Source: Sphingobium aromaticiconvertens (lineage in GTDB: Bacteria; Pseudomonadota; Alphaproteobacteria; Sphingomonadales; Sphingomonadaceae). From it: a stretch of 47,451 nucleotides of DNA. Every line of letters begins with the position of its first letter. Within the stretch, counting starts at the first letter, position 1. Below the pieces are notes generated by a model that searched no databases, was not told where the DNA came from, and saw only the letters and a program-made list of their open reading frames with translations. Positions 8,194 through 15,949 of the stretch are shown piece after piece. Position numbers and translations under genes: made by a program. The stretch spans positions 1 to 47,451 of the forward strand of contig NZ_JBANRJ010000005.1 of the NCBI RefSeq assembly GCF_037154075.1. Reading direction: 5' to 3'.

Positions 8194-9615
8194 TGCCGCC
8201 TTCCGTTCGTCCCTCCACCTCTGAAAGTCATTGGCCAACGTGCCATCAAGGGTACGGACGCGGAGTTGCACAAGCAGATGCACCCCTCTGGGCGTCCACT
8301 GCATCTGTTGCTTCTTTGCGAAGCGCTTTGCGACGACCTGGTTGACGGTCGATTCCACGAAGGCGGTCGAGACTGCTTCGCCATATCGTCGTCGCTCGCC
8401 ATAGTTCGGGATCATGCTGGCATTGGCGCTGATATAGCTTTCGAACTCCCGCAAATGCTTGAGGAGATTGCGAGCTTGCGGCGAGACCTGTGGGTGGCTC
8501 ATCGGCTCGTCGGTGACATCCGGATCTGTCGCACCAAGCATTCTGGTCTCGACGTCGCCGATTAGGTCGAGAGCACGGCGCCAGTTGCCGTGCCAGAGGA
8601 AGTGCCGAACTCGCTCGAGAGTGGCGACGGCCACGTCTTTATCCGTCTCGGATGGGGGCGGCAATCCGCGCGCGATCTGCTGCATGACCGTCACCCGCAT
8701 GGCGATGTGGAAATAGTCGAGGACATGCTCGGCGTTCGGCCGCATGTCCCATTGAAGATTGCGGACGTTCCTGCCACCATCGGACATGAAGGTGATCTCA
8801 CGGTCCATCCCGACGCCTTGCTCCAGCAGCAATTCATGAAGGCGACGACGCGGCCTGTCGTCATGTCCGACCACGAAGCCGAACCGGCGCGTTGGCTCGC
8901 TAATTTCGCCATCCTCGCCCGGATCGACGACGGACTTACCCACGATCACCTCGAAATTGTTCGGCCGATCGTACCATGATCGTACATAGCCTCCATCGAT
9001 CCCGACAGTGACAGGCGGTCCTGGCAGCGGACCATCGGTCCAGTCCGCCTCGCAGCCTTCGATGAAACAGCGTCGCTCGGTGCCAAGCTCGGCTTCCAAA
9101 CGCTCCGCGACGCGTAGGGTGTCCTGCCGGATCGTCGTCGCGTTGATCGCGTCACCGATCGGAAGGACGTCGGCAAGGCGTTCCGCGGTGATGCCGTAGG
9201 ACGCGAGCGAAGCCCAGCGCGCCTCTAGCTCGAGAAGGTCCGGCGTGACGCGTTCGGGCAGCGCCGCCACGATCGGCGCCGCGATACCCGCTGTGGGTTT
9301 ACATGTACATCGCCGGAACCTGGTACTTGGCACGGCGATCTTTCCGAACGGCGTGCGCACCATGATCGAACGATGATCCTTGATTTGCCTTGCTGATCCG
9401 CAGCACGGACAAGCGCGCTGGCGGCGACACCAGTCGAGCGCCTGGGTCTGAACCACAGCGAGCTGCAGCGCGGCCAGCAGTCGCTTGCTCTCCGCGATCC
9501 TGAGACCGAGATCATCGATCGTAAGCGTGTCGTCGTCGCGTTCGATGACGGCGATGGATATGCCGCTGGTTGGCCTGTCGTCCGTTGCTGCGGTGAGGGT
9601 GATGGTGAAGCGCAT
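8191..9615 (-). CDS. ISKra4 family transposase
   Basis: The 474-residue protein starts [21 protein letters not shown] chose this ATG because TGGAGGAATG precedes it; the frame stays open upstream to 9798 without a better site. A zinc-finger-like ACPCCGSAR plus RRCTCKP region precedes the DDE core, with [11 protein letters not shown] (first Asp), [11 protein letters not shown] (second Asp) and a C-terminal [15 protein letters not shown] (Glu). This order is typical of ISKra4 transposases, which cut and paste DNA. It has full length and no frameshift, so it is likely active. Confidence 0.85.
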   Translation of the reverse strand: MRFTITLTAATDDRPTSGISIAVIERDDDTLTIDDLGLRIAESKRLLAALQLAVVQTQALDWCRRQRACPCCGSARQIKDHRSIMVRTPFGKIAVPSTRFRRCTCKPTAGIAAPIVAALPERVTPDLLELEARWASLASYGITAERLADVLPIGDAINATTIRQDTLRVAERLEAELGTERRCFIEGCEADWTDGPLPGPPVTVGIDGGYVRSWYDRPNNFEVIVGKSVVDPGEDGEISEPTRRFGFVVGHDDRPRRRLHELLLEQGVGMDREITFMSDGGRNVRNLQWDMRPNAEHVLDYFHIAMRVTVMQQIARGLPPPSETDKDVAVATLERVRHFLWHGNWRRALDLIGDVETRMLGATDPDVTDEPMSHPQVSPQARNLLKHLREFESYISANASMIPNYGERRRYGEAVSTAFVESTVNQVVAKRFAKKQQMQWTPRGVHLLVQLRVRTLDGTLANDFQRWRDERKAA

Positions 9616-9787
9616 GAGCTCATTCCTCCATGAAGAAGGGAACTCATTGGCCGGCACATCGGTGCCGCCGTCCGAAACCGACCGGTTACGGTCACCTACA
9701 GCTAACCCTGTCCATAAAATAGCCTTACCATCTTGCGGACACACCAATTTTACTGGACACCCCTTCCGGACAATCGAGGCCGGATCC
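9616..9787. promoter_or_regulatory. Divergent promoter region, possible recombinase (res) site
   Basis: These 172 bases separate the transposase and recombinase genes, which read away from each other. The segment 9738-9777 is locally AT-rich and holds repeated GGACA words (TTGCGGACACACC, ACTGGACACC, CCGGACAAT). This is the usual place for the resolvase binding site of a cointegrate-resolving element. The site itself is an inference. Confidence 0.4.
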
Positions 9788-10384
9788 ATGTCACGCACCT
9801 TTGCCTATCTGCGCGTTTCGACCGTCGACCAGACGACCGACAACCAGTTGCACGAGATTGAGGCCGCTGGCTTTGCAGCGCAGCCGCGGCGGATCGTCGC
9901 CGAAACCATCTCCGGGTCGGTTGCGGCGAAAGAACGCAAGGGTTTTGCCCGGTTGCTTGACCGGCTAGAGGATGGCGACGTCCTCGTCGTCACCAAGCTC
10001 GACCGGCTCGGCCGCAACGCGATGGATGTGGCGAGCACCGTCGCCGATCTCGATCGCATGGGCGTTCGCGTCCACTGCCTGGCGCTGGGCGGCGTCGATC
10101 TCACCTCGTCGACAGGCAAGCTCACGATGGGCGTTATCAACGCGGTCGCCGAATTCGAGCGCGACCTGCTGATCGAACGCACCCAGGCCGGGCTACGCCG
10201 CGCGCGGGCGGAGGGCAAGGCCATCGGACGGCCTGCGAGCCTTACAACAGACGAGCGCGCCGAGGTCGAGCGCCGCCTTGAAAGCGGCGAAACCGTGTCC
10301 GCGCTCAGCAAGGCGTTCTCGACAAGCCGGCAGACGATCATGCGGGTACGCGATGACAGACGCGCTCAAGCCGAGCTTGCCTGA
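9788..10384 (+). CDS. Serine recombinase (resolvase/invertase) inside the ISKra4 element
   Basis: The 198-residue protein starts [20 protein letters not shown]. The catalytic serine is in YLRVST (Ser11), followed by KLDRLGRN and [16 protein letters not shown], the complete resolvase core. A C-terminal helix-turn-helix ([19 protein letters not shown]) binds the site. Such enzymes resolve cointegrates or invert segments. The gene lies back to back with the transposase. Recombinases are common in Tn3 transposons but unusual in insertion sequences, so here it is a passenger or a helper of transposition. Confidence 0.9.
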   Translation: MSRTFAYLRVSTVDQTTDNQLHEIEAAGFAAQPRRIVAETISGSVAAKERKGFARLLDRLEDGDVLVVTKLDRLGRNAMDVASTVADLDRMGVRVHCLALGGVDLTSSTGKLTMGVINAVAEFERDLLIERTQAGLRRARAEGKAIGRPASLTTDERAEVERRLESGETVSALSKAFSTSRQTIMRVRDDRRAQAELA

Positions 10385-10387
10385 GCA

Positions 10388-11080
10388 TCAGTCCACAGAC
10401 ATTGGCCGGTCCTTGCCGACAAACTCAGCCTTCAACGCGAGATTGATGGCGCGGCGATCGATGGAATCTGGATCGTAGCGCAGCAGCGGATCATCTGGAC
10501 CGTCGAACCCGGCGCGGTCAGCTGGCGTCCACTCTTCGCCGTCATCTTCCTCGCCGTCGCTGGTATCGTTTTCATCCAGAAAGTCATCCAGGCCATTTCC
10601 CTGATCGAAGCGCAATTCATCGAGACGTTCGAGCAATCGCTCATATCCACCCGGTCCGCCGATATCCTCAGGCGGACCGGCGCGAGCACCATCGGTGCAG
10701 ACCGGCCAGGGCTTGTCTGCGCTCGGTTGTTCACGCGCTTCGACGCGGATCTCGTGCTCCCAGAAATCGCCGAAGTCGTATTCGTACATCATGCGTTGCC
10801 GCACTCGCAGCGACAGGTCGGCAAGTGTCAGTTCCCTCAGAATTTTCCCGTCCTCGACAAGGTGGTGACGCTCACCCGTCCTTTGCGTGCCGAAACGGCG
10901 CCCATGCACCTTGAAAGCATGGAGATGATAATCTTCCCAACCAAACGCGATCTGGATTACCCGGTGCAGACCAAAAAGCGTCAGATCGCTGCGAACCAGC
11001 AAGCGTCGCCAAATCATCGGCGATATATCCCGGAGGCCGACCTTCAGACGGTAAGCGACAAGCGGAGCCGGTTTCGACAT
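10388..11080 (-). CDS. Plasmid pRiA4b ORF-3 family protein
   Basis: The 230-residue protein starts MSKPAPLVAYRLKVGLRDIS and then PMIWRRLLVRSDLTLFGLHR, VIQIAFGWEDYHLHAF and YDFGDFWEHEI. These match the pRiA4b ORF-3 domain (PF07929), a widespread soluble family of unknown function often found near mobile elements. An acidic tail of Asp/Glu (about residues 170-200) follows. It faces the recombinase gene tail to tail with only 3 bases between them, inside the same element, so it travels as a passenger. Confidence 0.85.
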   Translation of the reverse strand: MSKPAPLVAYRLKVGLRDISPMIWRRLLVRSDLTLFGLHRVIQIAFGWEDYHLHAFKVHGRRFGTQRTGERHHLVEDGKILRELTLADLSLRVRQRMMYEYDFGDFWEHEIRVEAREQPSADKPWPVCTDGARAGPPEDIGGPGGYERLLERLDELRFDQGNGLDDFLDENDTSDGEEDDGEEWTPADRAGFDGPDDPLLRYDPDSIDRRAINLALKAEFVGKDRPMSVD

Positions 11081-11107
11081 GCTCCTAAAGCTACCGGATC
11101 AGCACCG

Positions 11108-11132
11108 TCACCCCCAGCTTTTTTATGCCCCC
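11108..11132 (-). repeat. Right terminal inverted repeat of the ISKra4 element
   Basis: The reverse complement starts GGGGGCATAAAAAAGCTGGG and matches the left repeat at 20 of 25 positions. It is followed by CTCATG (11133-11138), the second copy of the target duplication. Confidence 0.75.
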
Positions 11133-11138
11133 CTCATG
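11133..11138. repeat. Target-site duplication CTCATG, right copy
   Basis: Second copy of the 6-bp repeat at 8163-8168. Its ATG now serves as the first available start of the truncated exported-protein gene. Confidence 0.7.
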
Positions 11139-11597
11139 GCAATGACGGGCACAGCCCTGTTTCTCGCCGCAAGCGCGGCCCTCGCATCGGCACCGACTTC
11201 TCCGCCCTGGGCGACGTTGACGATCAAGCCGTCATGGCAGCAGCAGACCCGTATCGAGTTCGGTACGACGTGGCTCAACCCCGATACGCGCAAGCTCGAT
11301 TACTGGATGCGCCGCGAGCAAAATGGGATCGTGCAGCGGGCCGACAGCAATAGCTGTCCCGCCATGCGCGCCGTGATCGGCGAGATGAAGCGGATCGAAC
11401 CCCTGCAACCTGATCCTCCTGGCTTTCAGGACGGAGATATTCTGCTCACGATGGACGGCACATCATATGCGCTCGAAGGCCCCGGAAGATTCCAGGATAG
11501 CCATGTGGGCAAGTTCAAAATGGAGGCAAATGTCGGCACGCCACTTGCGGCATGGGCACAGCGCGTCGAACAGACGCTTGCGCCCTGCTGGAAATGA
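11136..11597 (+). CDS. Exported hypothetical protein, 5' end displaced by the ISKra4 element
   Basis: As it stands the gene starts MAMTGTALFLAASAALASA and gives 153 residues with a hydrophobic signal core and a likely cleavage at ALASA-P. The mature part (APTSPPWATLTIKPSWQQQT, ending EQTLAPCWK) is not a family I recognise; two cysteines could pair. The original gene began at 8124 with 14 more residues including Arg4 and Arg9, so the charged start of the signal peptide is now lost, and no ribosome site is visible before 11136. Its stop overlaps the next gene (ATGATGA). Confidence 0.6.
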   Translation: MAMTGTALFLAASAALASAPTSPPWATLTIKPSWQQQTRIEFGTTWLNPDTRKLDYWMRREQNGIVQRADSNSCPAMRAVIGEMKRIEPLQPDPPGFQDGDILLTMDGTSYALEGPGRFQDSHVGKFKMEANVGTPLAAWAQRVEQTLAPCWK

Positions 11598-11965
11598 TGA
11601 ATGTGACCGCGATGGGCGCTGGGATTTTCCGGCGCGGCATGAAGTTCGGCGCGCTTTACGCCGTCGTGCTCGGGCTTTCGATGAGCTTCGTGATCTTCAT
11701 CGGCAGCGTGATCGGTGACTGCGATCCTGGTCCCGGATGTCATGACAACGACGCTGCCGTCATAGGGCGGGGAATCCTGTCGGCGATGCCGATCATCGCG
11801 CTTTTCTCCACCCTCTTATGTGCCGGCGCTGGGTCCGCTCGCCGCTTTCTGGACGATCGGATAGGTCTGCACGCCACGGCCTGGCTGCTGGGCGGCCTCA
11901 CCGTTGCGGCGGTGTGGGCCAGTTTTGATCTGGCGATGACGCTCCATCTCTGGCTTCAAACCTAG
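11594..11965 (+). CDS. Small multi-pass membrane protein, unknown
   Basis: The 123-residue protein starts MMNVTAMGAGIFRRGMKFGA. There are four likely transmembrane segments: ALYAVVLGLSMSFVIFIGSV, ILSAMPIIALFSTLLCAGAG, WLLGGLTVAAVWASFDLAM and a short hydrophobic end. A periplasmic or cytoplasmic loop has two cysteines (CDPGPGCHDND). I do not recognise the family. Its start overlaps the stop of the exported protein, so the two were one operon downstream of traG. A link to the transfer machinery is only positional. Confidence 0.6.
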   Translation: MMNVTAMGAGIFRRGMKFGALYAVVLGLSMSFVIFIGSVIGDCDPGPGCHDNDAAVIGRGILSAMPIIALFSTLLCAGAGSARRFLDDRIGLHATAWLLGGLTVAAVWASFDLAMTLHLWLQT

Positions 11966-12110
11966 AAAGATGGTCGCTCTCTGCCAAATTACAATCACAA
12001 TGCTATCGTATGTATAGCAGTACGATTGCGTATCGCTATAGCATGAAGGCATATCCCTCGCTGGGAGAATCGCGCCCAAGCGCGGAAAATCGGCGTCTGG
12101 CGCATGAAAG

Positions 12111-12124
12111 GTGAGTTTTGGGGT
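12111..12124 (+). repeat. Isolated iteron copy, plus orientation
   Basis: GTGAGTTTTGGGGT, identical to the core of the iterons in front of repA but about 600 bases upstream of the array. It may act as an extra RepA site. Confidence 0.7.
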
Positions 12125-12456
12125 ATGGACTCACCGTTGGCGATCGACGCCCAGGCATTGACGCGGCGGGTGATACCACGAGGATATTCACCCGCGAAGT
12201 TTGTCGCCCAGGGAGGCCGTGAAGCGCTGCTTGGAGCTTGACCCTTCAAACCCCTCCCAGAAGTCCGTAACAAGGCTGAGCGGCCCGGAAATCGTCCCTA
12301 TAGCGACGTTTCGGCCTCCCCTGTCCTCTCGATTGGATCGCCTCCTATCCGCCTGGCTTTTCTGGAAAGCCAATCTGCGACGTTTCCGTTGGGCGCTATG
12401 ATTGGGCGAAGGGAGCAGCGTTTGAACAGTCATCAATCAAAAAACAAATAGCGTGT

Positions 12457-12550
12457 CGGCGAAGCCGGCTCATCATGGGGATGCCGGGTGCGAGGATCGC
12501 TTTAGCGATCCGGGGCGGCCGTAGGCCGCGAGCCGGCGGGGCGAAGCCCC
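12457..12550. repeat. Row of four GC-rich hairpins
   Basis: Four near-perfect stem-loops follow each other: CGGC-GAA-GCCG (12457-12467), GGATCGCT-TT-AGCGATCC (12494-12511), GCGGCC-GTA-GGCCGC (12515-12529) and GGGGC-GAA-GCCCC (12538-12550). The short loops and the clustering point to a structured DNA or RNA element near the origin. Function is not known. Confidence 0.6.
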
Positions 12551-12620
12551 AAGAGGCGGCGCTTTTCTTCTTTTCCGGAGCTGTGGGTGCGTTGAGCGCC
12601 AAGTTACCCACAGGCAAGGC

Positions 12621-12635
12621 TACCCCAAAACTCAC
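12621..12635 (-). repeat. Isolated iteron copy, reverse orientation
   Basis: The reverse complement reads GTGAGTTTTGGGGTA, opposite in direction to the main array about 90 bases downstream. Reversed copies around iteron arrays often bind Rep dimers for autoregulation; here this is inference. Confidence 0.7.
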
Positions 12636-12724
12636 CGTTCGCCTTCTGATTCAATAATTCTTCTTAGATTCAAGATTCAGGGGTCTGCAAACCCGCAGAA
12701 AACCTAAGAAAGTGCCCGTGAAAA

Positions 12725-12893
12725 GTGAGTGTTGGGGTCGAGTCGCGTGAGTTTTGGGGTGGCCTTTGGTGAGTTTTGGGGCCGGTAAAAGTGAGTGTTG
12801 GGGTCGAGTCCGGTGAGCTTTCGGGTAGCCGCCTGATCGACGGTGAGTTTTGGGGTATCTCCTCACCGTTCAGCGAACGGCGAGTTTTAGGAA
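12725..12893 (+). repeat. oriV: RepA iteron array (oriV), 22-bp period
   Basis: GTGAGTTTTGGGGT-type cores start at 12725, 12747, 12769, 12791 and 12813, exactly 22 bases apart, then at 12843 and, degenerate, at 12880. Cores alternate between GTGAGTGTTGGGGT and GTGAGTTTTGGGGT, with GTGAGCTTTCGGGT the most divergent of the regular five. The direct tandem repeats end just before repA, as in Rep_3 theta-type plasmids where they bind the initiator. Confidence 0.9.
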
Positions 12894-12927
12894 TTGCCTG
12901 GCTCACCATTGCTGCTAAGGTGAGTGC

Positions 12928-13839
12928 ATGTCCCACGCAACCTCACCTTTGAACGGCGCGAAGGCACAGCTTGCCCTGGTCGATACCCCGGCCCGCACCC
13001 TCGCGCAAAAAGGGCGCGGAAATCCGTTCGATCCGGCCAATTATGGGGAAATCGTCAAACCCGGCGAACTGGTCGATATTGTCGAGTTGACCCCCCTCAC
13101 CCTCGCCGATCGCCGAATCTACAATCTGTTGATCGCCAACGCTTGGGAGCGCATCGGCGAGCCGGTCATCCATCGCATCGCCAAGACGGCGCTCAAGGGC
13201 ACGCACCAGGGCAATGAGCGCATCGAAAGCTCGCTGCTGCGCCTGATGGGCACCATCGCGATCGTCACCATCCGCAAGGCCGGCAAGAGCTACAAGCGCC
13301 GCGTCCAGCTCCTCGGCCCCAGCGACGAAAGCCTCGAAAAAGACGGCTTCCTGCACTATCGTATCCCCGAGGAGCTGATCGAGATACTGCGCAACAGCGA
13401 GGTCTATGCACGCCTCAAGACGCAAGTGATGTATTGTTTCGAGTCGAAATACGCGCTGTGCCTCTATGAGATGATCGAGCGCCGGATCGGCCTCGAATAC
13501 AAGCAAAGCGAAGAATTCACGATCGCGGAGCTGCGCGGGCTGCTCAACGTGCCCGAAGGCAAGCTCGAACGCTTCGCCGATCTCAACAAATATTGCCTCA
13601 AGGTCGCCCAGGAGGAAATCAACAAGCTCTGCCCCTTCTATGTCGATTTCACGCCGATCAAGAAGGGCCGCAAGGTCGAAAAGGTCGCGATGCTGTGGAT
13701 GTCCAAAACATCGAGCGGCCGCCGCGACGCGCAAAACCTGATCGATCAGCACAGTATCGTGCGACGGGCGAAGATGCGTGGCGGCATCCCCGAAATGCCG
13801 GTACTGGTGGATTTCAACCTGCCCGCCGCCGAACGGTGA
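12928..13839 (+). CDS. repA: Plasmid replication initiator RepA (Rep_3)
   Basis: The 303-residue protein starts MSHATSPLNGAKAQLALVDT. After a variable leader, the winged-helix Rep_3 domain (PF01051) begins near residue 45 (LVDIVELTPLTLADRRIYNL) and continues through YRIPEELIEIL, VMYCFESKYALCLYEMIERR, a second winged helix LRGLLNVPEGKLERFADLNK, and IKKGRKVEKVAMLW. It binds the iterons directly upstream to start replication. Reverse iterons lie on both sides of the gene, which suggests that RepA also controls itself or its copy number. The full domain is intact. Confidence 0.95.
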   Translation: MSHATSPLNGAKAQLALVDTPARTLAQKGRGNPFDPANYGEIVKPGELVDIVELTPLTLADRRIYNLLIANAWERIGEPVIHRIAKTALKGTHQGNERIESSLLRLMGTIAIVTIRKAGKSYKRRVQLLGPSDESLEKDGFLHYRIPEELIEILRNSEVYARLKTQVMYCFESKYALCLYEMIERRIGLEYKQSEEFTIAELRGLLNVPEGKLERFADLNKYCLKVAQEEINKLCPFYVDFTPIKKGRKVEKVAMLWMSKTSSGRRDAQNLIDQHSIVRRAKMRGGIPEMPVLVDFNLPAAER

Positions 13840-13844
13840 GCCCC

Positions 13845-13859
13845 TACCCCAAAACTCAC
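13845..13859 (-). repeat. Reversed iteron copy downstream of repA
   Basis: The reverse complement reads GTGAGTTTTGGGGTA, five bases after the repA stop. It is the same orientation and sequence as the copy at 12621, so repA and its array are bracketed by two reversed copies. Confidence 0.7.
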
Positions 13860-13891
13860 CTTTGGCGCGCCGTGCTACGATCCGCTGCGCT

Positions 13892-14158
13892 TCACCCTTC
13901 GCCGGCGTCGAGCGCACGGCTGACGGTGAACTGAATCCATGCGCTGCGGCTGATGCCGCGCCGCTTCGCGGCGCTATCGACCTTCGCCAGCAAGGCGCGG
14001 TCGAAGCGCAGCATGACCGGCGCCTTGCGCGGCCCATCCTCGTCCGCCGCTGCGATCGGCGGCGTCGCCGGCTTCGCGGCCCCGGCAATGAAGGCGTCCG
14101 CCGCATCGTCATCAATGGGCGGCTTCGGATTGCTGTTCGGTTTACGAGCGATAGCCAT
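13892..14158 (-). CDS. Ribbon-helix-helix protein, probable partition partner of ParA
   Basis: The 88-residue protein starts MAIARKPNSNPKPPIDDDAA, with AGTGAAGT (GGAGTGAAG) ahead of the ATG. A flexible N-terminal half leads to PVMLRFDRALLAKVDSAAKR and RGISRSAWIQFTVSRAL, the strand-helix-helix of CopG/ParG-type DNA-binding proteins. It lies 25 bases downstream of parA, the usual place of the small centromere-binding protein in type Ib partition systems. A role as a plain repressor cannot be excluded. Confidence 0.75.
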   Translation of the reverse strand: MAIARKPNSNPKPPIDDDAADAFIAGAAKPATPPIAAADEDGPRKAPVMLRFDRALLAKVDSAAKRRGISRSAWIQFTVSRALDAGEG

Positions 14159-14183
14159 CGCACTTCACTCCGCTATCATCATG

Positions 14184-14819
14184 CTATACAAACACCGCAC
14201 CTATCAGCGCGGTCAGCTCATCGACTGCCTTGGCGTCGCGCGGGGATTGCTCCAGCACCCCCCTGCCCTCGGCCGCCGCGTTCGGGAACGCCTTGCGGCG
14301 CACGATCGATGTGGGCAGCACCTCGATCCCCTCGATGTCGCCGATCATCTGCAATGCCGCCTCATTGTCGCCGCCCTGCGGGTCCGCGCCATTGAGGATC
14401 GCAACGGCGCGCAGCCCCTCGTTGATCTCGCGCGCCTCGGCCACCAGCGTCGCGACCTGATCGAGCGCCCATACATCGAAGCTGCGTGGCTGCACCGGCA
14501 CCAGCAACGTGTCGGCCACGGTGAGCGCGGCGCGCAGCGAGCCGGTGTCGCGCCCACCCACGTCGATGATAATATCGTCATATTTGGGCGCGAGCTGGCG
14601 GACCTGGCTGCGCAGCGCAGCGCCGGTAAGGGCGACGGCGGTATAACCGGCTTCGCCAAGACCTTCGGTGCGAAGCTGGGTGAAGGTGAGGGCGGTTCCC
14701 TGCTCGTCGCCGTCCACCAGCAACAGGTCGCGGCCGGCAAGCGCGCGGGCCACCGCGAGGTTGACCGCGAGCGTGGTCTTGCCAACGCCGCCCTTTGTGT
14801 TCCCGACTACCAATATCAT
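14184..14819 (-). CDS. parA: Partition ATPase ParA (type Ib)
   Basis: The 211-residue protein starts MILVVGNTKGGVGKTTLAVN. The deviant Walker A KGGVGKTT is at residues 9-16, Walker A' is DGDEQGTA and Walker B is DDIIIDVGGRD. There is no N-terminal DNA-binding domain, so it is the short type Ib form that segregates plasmids with a small RHH partner. The next gene downstream is such a partner. Replication and partition genes meet tail to tail (RepA plus, parA operon minus). Confidence 0.9.
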   Translation of the reverse strand: MILVVGNTKGGVGKTTLAVNLAVARALAGRDLLLVDGDEQGTALTFTQLRTEGLGEAGYTAVALTGAALRSQVRQLAPKYDDIIIDVGGRDTGSLRAALTVADTLLVPVQPRSFDVWALDQVATLVAEAREINEGLRAVAILNGADPQGGDNEAALQMIGDIEGIEVLPTSIVRRKAFPNAAAEGRGVLEQSPRDAKAVDELTALIGAVFV

Positions 14820-14888
14820 AGTGCCCTCACTCTGCCTGCTATCGTTAATCGAACCAGCATGATCTGTCCATCACAGTGATATACATTT

Positions 14889-15533
14889 CTAAGGCCGCTC
14901 ACTCTCCGGCGCTGGATCGTCATCCTCGTCAAGCGGATCGTGCCGCATGGCCCCATGGTCCTCGATCGGGCAAAGCGGCGCTCCAGCCTCTTCCAGCCAT
15001 TTGCGCGCGGTCCTGACGGTATAGCCGCACGTCACGCACTCGCATTTGAGCATCCGGGGTTTCTGCTTCTTCGGCGCGGTGGACTCGCCGTCCGTATCGA
15101 GACGGGCATGGGGGAGGGGGCCAGCAACATCGAGGATCGGCACGATGGCGGCAAGGAAGGCATCGCCGGGCGTGGTGGCACGCATCGGCCCGACCAACCC
15201 CAGCCCAAGCGCGACCCGTTTAAACGCCTTCCCATGCCCTGCCGGGATGCCGACAGCGGCATGGACCAGTTCATGCGCGAGGATGGCCGCGATCTGTGCC
15301 GGCATGGCGTCGGGCGCATGGGCAAGGTCCGGACGGATGAAGATTTCAAAATGGCCGTCCGCGCTCAGCCGGTTATCCCAGCACTCGCCGATCGCCTTGC
15401 CCTTGGCTCCCGCGCTGGTGAAGCCGATCGCCACGCGCACCCGGTCGGGCAGGGGAGCTTCCAGCGCCTCAAAGAGCGGGGCCATGCCCGCCGCCACCCG
15501 ATTGAGCCAGCTTTCCCGGTTGTCGTGGGTCAT
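14889..15533 (-). CDS. SprT-like zinc metalloprotease-domain protein
   Basis: The 214-residue protein starts MTHDNRESWLNRVAAGMAPL. The chosen ATG follows AAGGGA; a longer open frame upstream looks non-coding. The zinc motif is HELVH (87-91) with a further His100 (GHGKAF), as in SprT domains. A C-terminal zinc ribbon follows: CECVTCGYTVR with a later CP. Such proteins are found on many sphingomonad plasmids; the substrate is unknown, and SPRTN-like cleavage of DNA-protein crosslinks is a family analogy only. It starts a minus-strand unit ahead of parA, 69 bases away. Confidence 0.75.
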   Translation of the reverse strand: MTHDNRESWLNRVAAGMAPLFEALEAPLPDRVRVAIGFTSAGAKGKAIGECWDNRLSADGHFEIFIRPDLAHAPDAMPAQIAAILAHELVHAAVGIPAGHGKAFKRVALGLGLVGPMRATTPGDAFLAAIVPILDVAGPLPHARLDTDGESTAPKKQKPRMLKCECVTCGYTVRTARKWLEEAGAPLCPIEDHGAMRHDPLDEDDDPAPESERP

Positions 15534-15903
15534 CGTCTCTATTCCCTTCAGATCGCCTGTCCGGCGATGGCCATGCCATCGGCCGGAACACGGACGCCCA
15601 AGAACGCCGGCGAGAGAGGGGGGCAGCGGGAATCGACGGGGTGGAGCGGGCGCAGCGAGGCCCAGCCGAGCGAGCCACGGCCCGTCTATTCCCGTTGCTG
15701 GGGAGAGGGGGGGCGGAACGTCCTCTCCCCACTGAACAAACGACATGCCGGCCAGCGCCGGCACCTTGTCCCCGAGATCCGCGCACGCGATCTCGCCCGC
15801 CATGTGGATCGTCACCGAATGGCCAAGACCGCGTGCGGGCTTGGGGAGCGCAGCGACTAGAGCCACGGTGCCGCGCAAGCGGCAGGCGCACAATGGTTGT
15901 AAT
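15534..15903. other. Intergenic region without a convincing gene
   Basis: GC-rich sequence between the SprT-like gene and the relB operator. An open minus-strand frame continues from the SprT-like gene to 15938, but it is proline- and arginine-rich and shows no family features. I see no repeat, terminator or RNA gene here. Divergent promoters must lie in it. Confidence 0.4.
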
Positions 15904-15923
15904 TGTAGCTCAGTTGAGCTACA
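15904..15923. promoter_or_regulatory. Perfect palindrome, likely RelB operator
   Basis: TGTAGCTCA-GT-TGAGCTACA is a perfect inverted repeat with 9-bp arms, 26 bases upstream of the antitoxin start. RelB-type antitoxins repress their own operon by binding such palindromes. Confidence 0.7.
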
Positions 15924-15949
15924 TCGAACACGGATCACAGGAGGTTCTT

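Larger units (their letters stand above)
8169..11132. mobile_element. ISKra4-family element carrying a serine recombinase and a pRiA4b ORF-3 gene
   Basis: The 2.96-kb element has 25-bp imperfect terminal inverted repeats: 8169-8193 (starting GGGAGCATGAGAAAG) and 11108-11132 (starting, reversed, GGGGGCATAAAAAAG), 20 of 25 positions identical. Flanking CTCATG copies mark the insertion. It holds three genes: transposase (minus), serine recombinase (plus) and pRiA4b ORF-3 protein (minus). Known ISKra4 members of up to about 3.7 kb carry passenger genes. It splits an exported-protein gene directly downstream of traG. The ends are fixed to within one or two bases. Confidence 0.8.
11966..12724. other. 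Non-coding origin-proximal region upstream of repA
   Basis: No convincing gene. It holds an AT-rich stretch with an imperfect palindrome (TGCTAT-7-ATAGCA, 12004-12022), an isolated iteron at 12111, a row of GC-rich hairpins (12457-12550), a TTACCCACA word like a DnaA box (12604-12612) mirrored by TGTGGGT upstream, a reversed iteron at 12621 and an AT-rich run near 12650-12680 suited to strand opening. Confidence 0.6.

Noticed and set aside
12004..12050. Possible partition site from TGCTAT/ATAGCA palindromes
   Set aside because: Only one imperfect palindrome and scattered GCTAT words; promoters in this replicon have similar sequence, so a centromere cannot be claimed.
12651..12936. Open frames with a repeated PKTHATRPQHSL-type peptide on the minus strand
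   Set aside because: The repeats are simply the 22-bp iterons read as codons; no start site or gene-like features.
12943..14163. 406-codon minus-strand frame opposite repA
   Set aside because: Antisense of repA. Its upstream end also covers the RHH gene, which reads in a different frame.
15534..15938. Extension of the SprT-like protein to a longer N-terminus
   Set aside because: The added 135 residues are proline/arginine-rich and the ATG at 15533 has a ribosome site; domain homology begins after it.
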